Below are positions 5,606 to 5,690 of a stretch of DNA of 5,690 bases, piece by piece (the stretch's first letter is position 1; every line of letters starts with the position of its first letter). A program made the position numbers and the translations under genes. The stretch is from Desulfobacteraceae bacterium (GTDB lineage Bacteria > Desulfobacterota > Syntrophobacteria > BM002), in NCBI GenBank assembly GCA_002899795.1, contig PPDG01000478.1, forward strand, positions 1 through 5,690. Direction: 5' to 3'. The notes under the pieces are model-generated. The model was not told the origin of the DNA. It saw nothing but the letters and a program-made list of their open reading frames with translations, and ran no database searches.

Positions 5606-5690
5606 TTACTTGCTGCGACCACGGATATGGCCGTCCTTCCTGGCGTCCTCGGGTGTCGGCCCCTGCGACGTACCGTTCAGGTACGCCTCG
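5588..5690 (-). mobile_element. Possible end of an insertion sequence, truncated by the window edge
   Basis: The right edge combines a truncated GC-rich reading frame with an abrupt change to AT-rich non-coding DNA and the short word GCCCGGATATTT next to the palindrome TTCATGAA. This fits the 3' end of a transposon inserted upstream of the lipoprotein gene. No terminal inverted repeat pair or target duplication can be tested because the other end is outside the window. It could equally be the end of an ordinary chromosomal gene. The left boundary given is a guess. Confidence 0.3.
5606..5690 (-). CDS. C-terminal fragment of a protein cut by the window edge, possible transposase
   Basis: On the minus strand a frame enters from the right edge and ends at a TAA (5606-5608). 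It encodes 27 visible residues ending TPEDARKDGHIRGRSK. Third codon positions are G or C in 22 of 27 codons, clearly higher than in the neighbouring genes, which supports a real coding strand and a different origin. The end is rich in charged residues. From memory, this kind of tail, followed just past the stop by TTCATGAAATATCCGGGC (minus sense), occurs at the ends of multi-copy insertion sequences in environmental bacteria, perhaps IS1380-like. Neither the family nor a function can be proved from 27 residues. A 6-bp perfect hairpin CGTACC-GTTCA-GGTACG (5669-5685) lies inside it. The rest of the gene is outside the window. Confidence 0.5.
   Translation of the reverse strand, partial: EAYLNGTSQGPTPEDARKDGHIRGRSK

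Noticed and set aside
1..5690. CRISPR array, tRNA, rRNA or riboswitch
   Set aside because: No regularly spaced direct repeats, no cloverleaf-like sequence and no recognised aptamer core were seen on either strand.

Overview
The window reads as chromosomal DNA of a Gram-negative bacterium of the deltaproteobacterial (Desulfobacterota) type. The reasons are indirect: an outer-membrane-type lipoprotein, a c-di-GMP signalling gene pair behind a sigma-54-like promoter, a methionine aminopeptidase with an N-terminal SEC-C zinc knuckle, and two non-coding stretches that resemble short repeats I recall as scattered through environmental genomes of this kind. The phylum is an inference and no lineage marker is present.

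Layout. Positions 1-249 are non-coding and hold a degenerate TTCG-rich repeat tract, a 15-bp palindrome and a short tandem repeat. A complete methionine aminopeptidase gene (map) lies on the minus strand at 250-1128. The divergent intergenic region (1129-1520) holds a possible map promoter, a decayed REP-like inverted repeat, a good sigma-54-like -24/-12 element reading rightward, and a hairpin in the presumed leader of the next gene. Two plus-strand genes follow as a likely operon. The first (1521-2732) encodes a soluble FHA + cyclic-nucleotide-binding + PilZ protein. The second (2781-4517) encodes a membrane diguanylate cyclase with a periplasmic Cache domain, HAMP and GGEEF. A convergent minus-strand gene (4600-5370) encodes a coiled-coil/SH3b lipoprotein. 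At the right edge (5606-5690, minus) is the C-terminal end of another reading frame with much more GC-rich third positions, probably the end of a mobile element.

How the genes may work together. The cyclase would make c-di-GMP in response to a periplasmic signal. Its neighbour could read c-di-GMP through PilZ, a cyclic mononucleotide through its CRP-like domain, and a phosphothreonine partner through FHA. It has no DNA-binding or catalytic domain, so it looks like a three-input adaptor. This FHA-cNMP-PilZ architecture, paired with a cyclase, is the most interesting content of the window. The map and lipoprotein genes look like independent neighbours.
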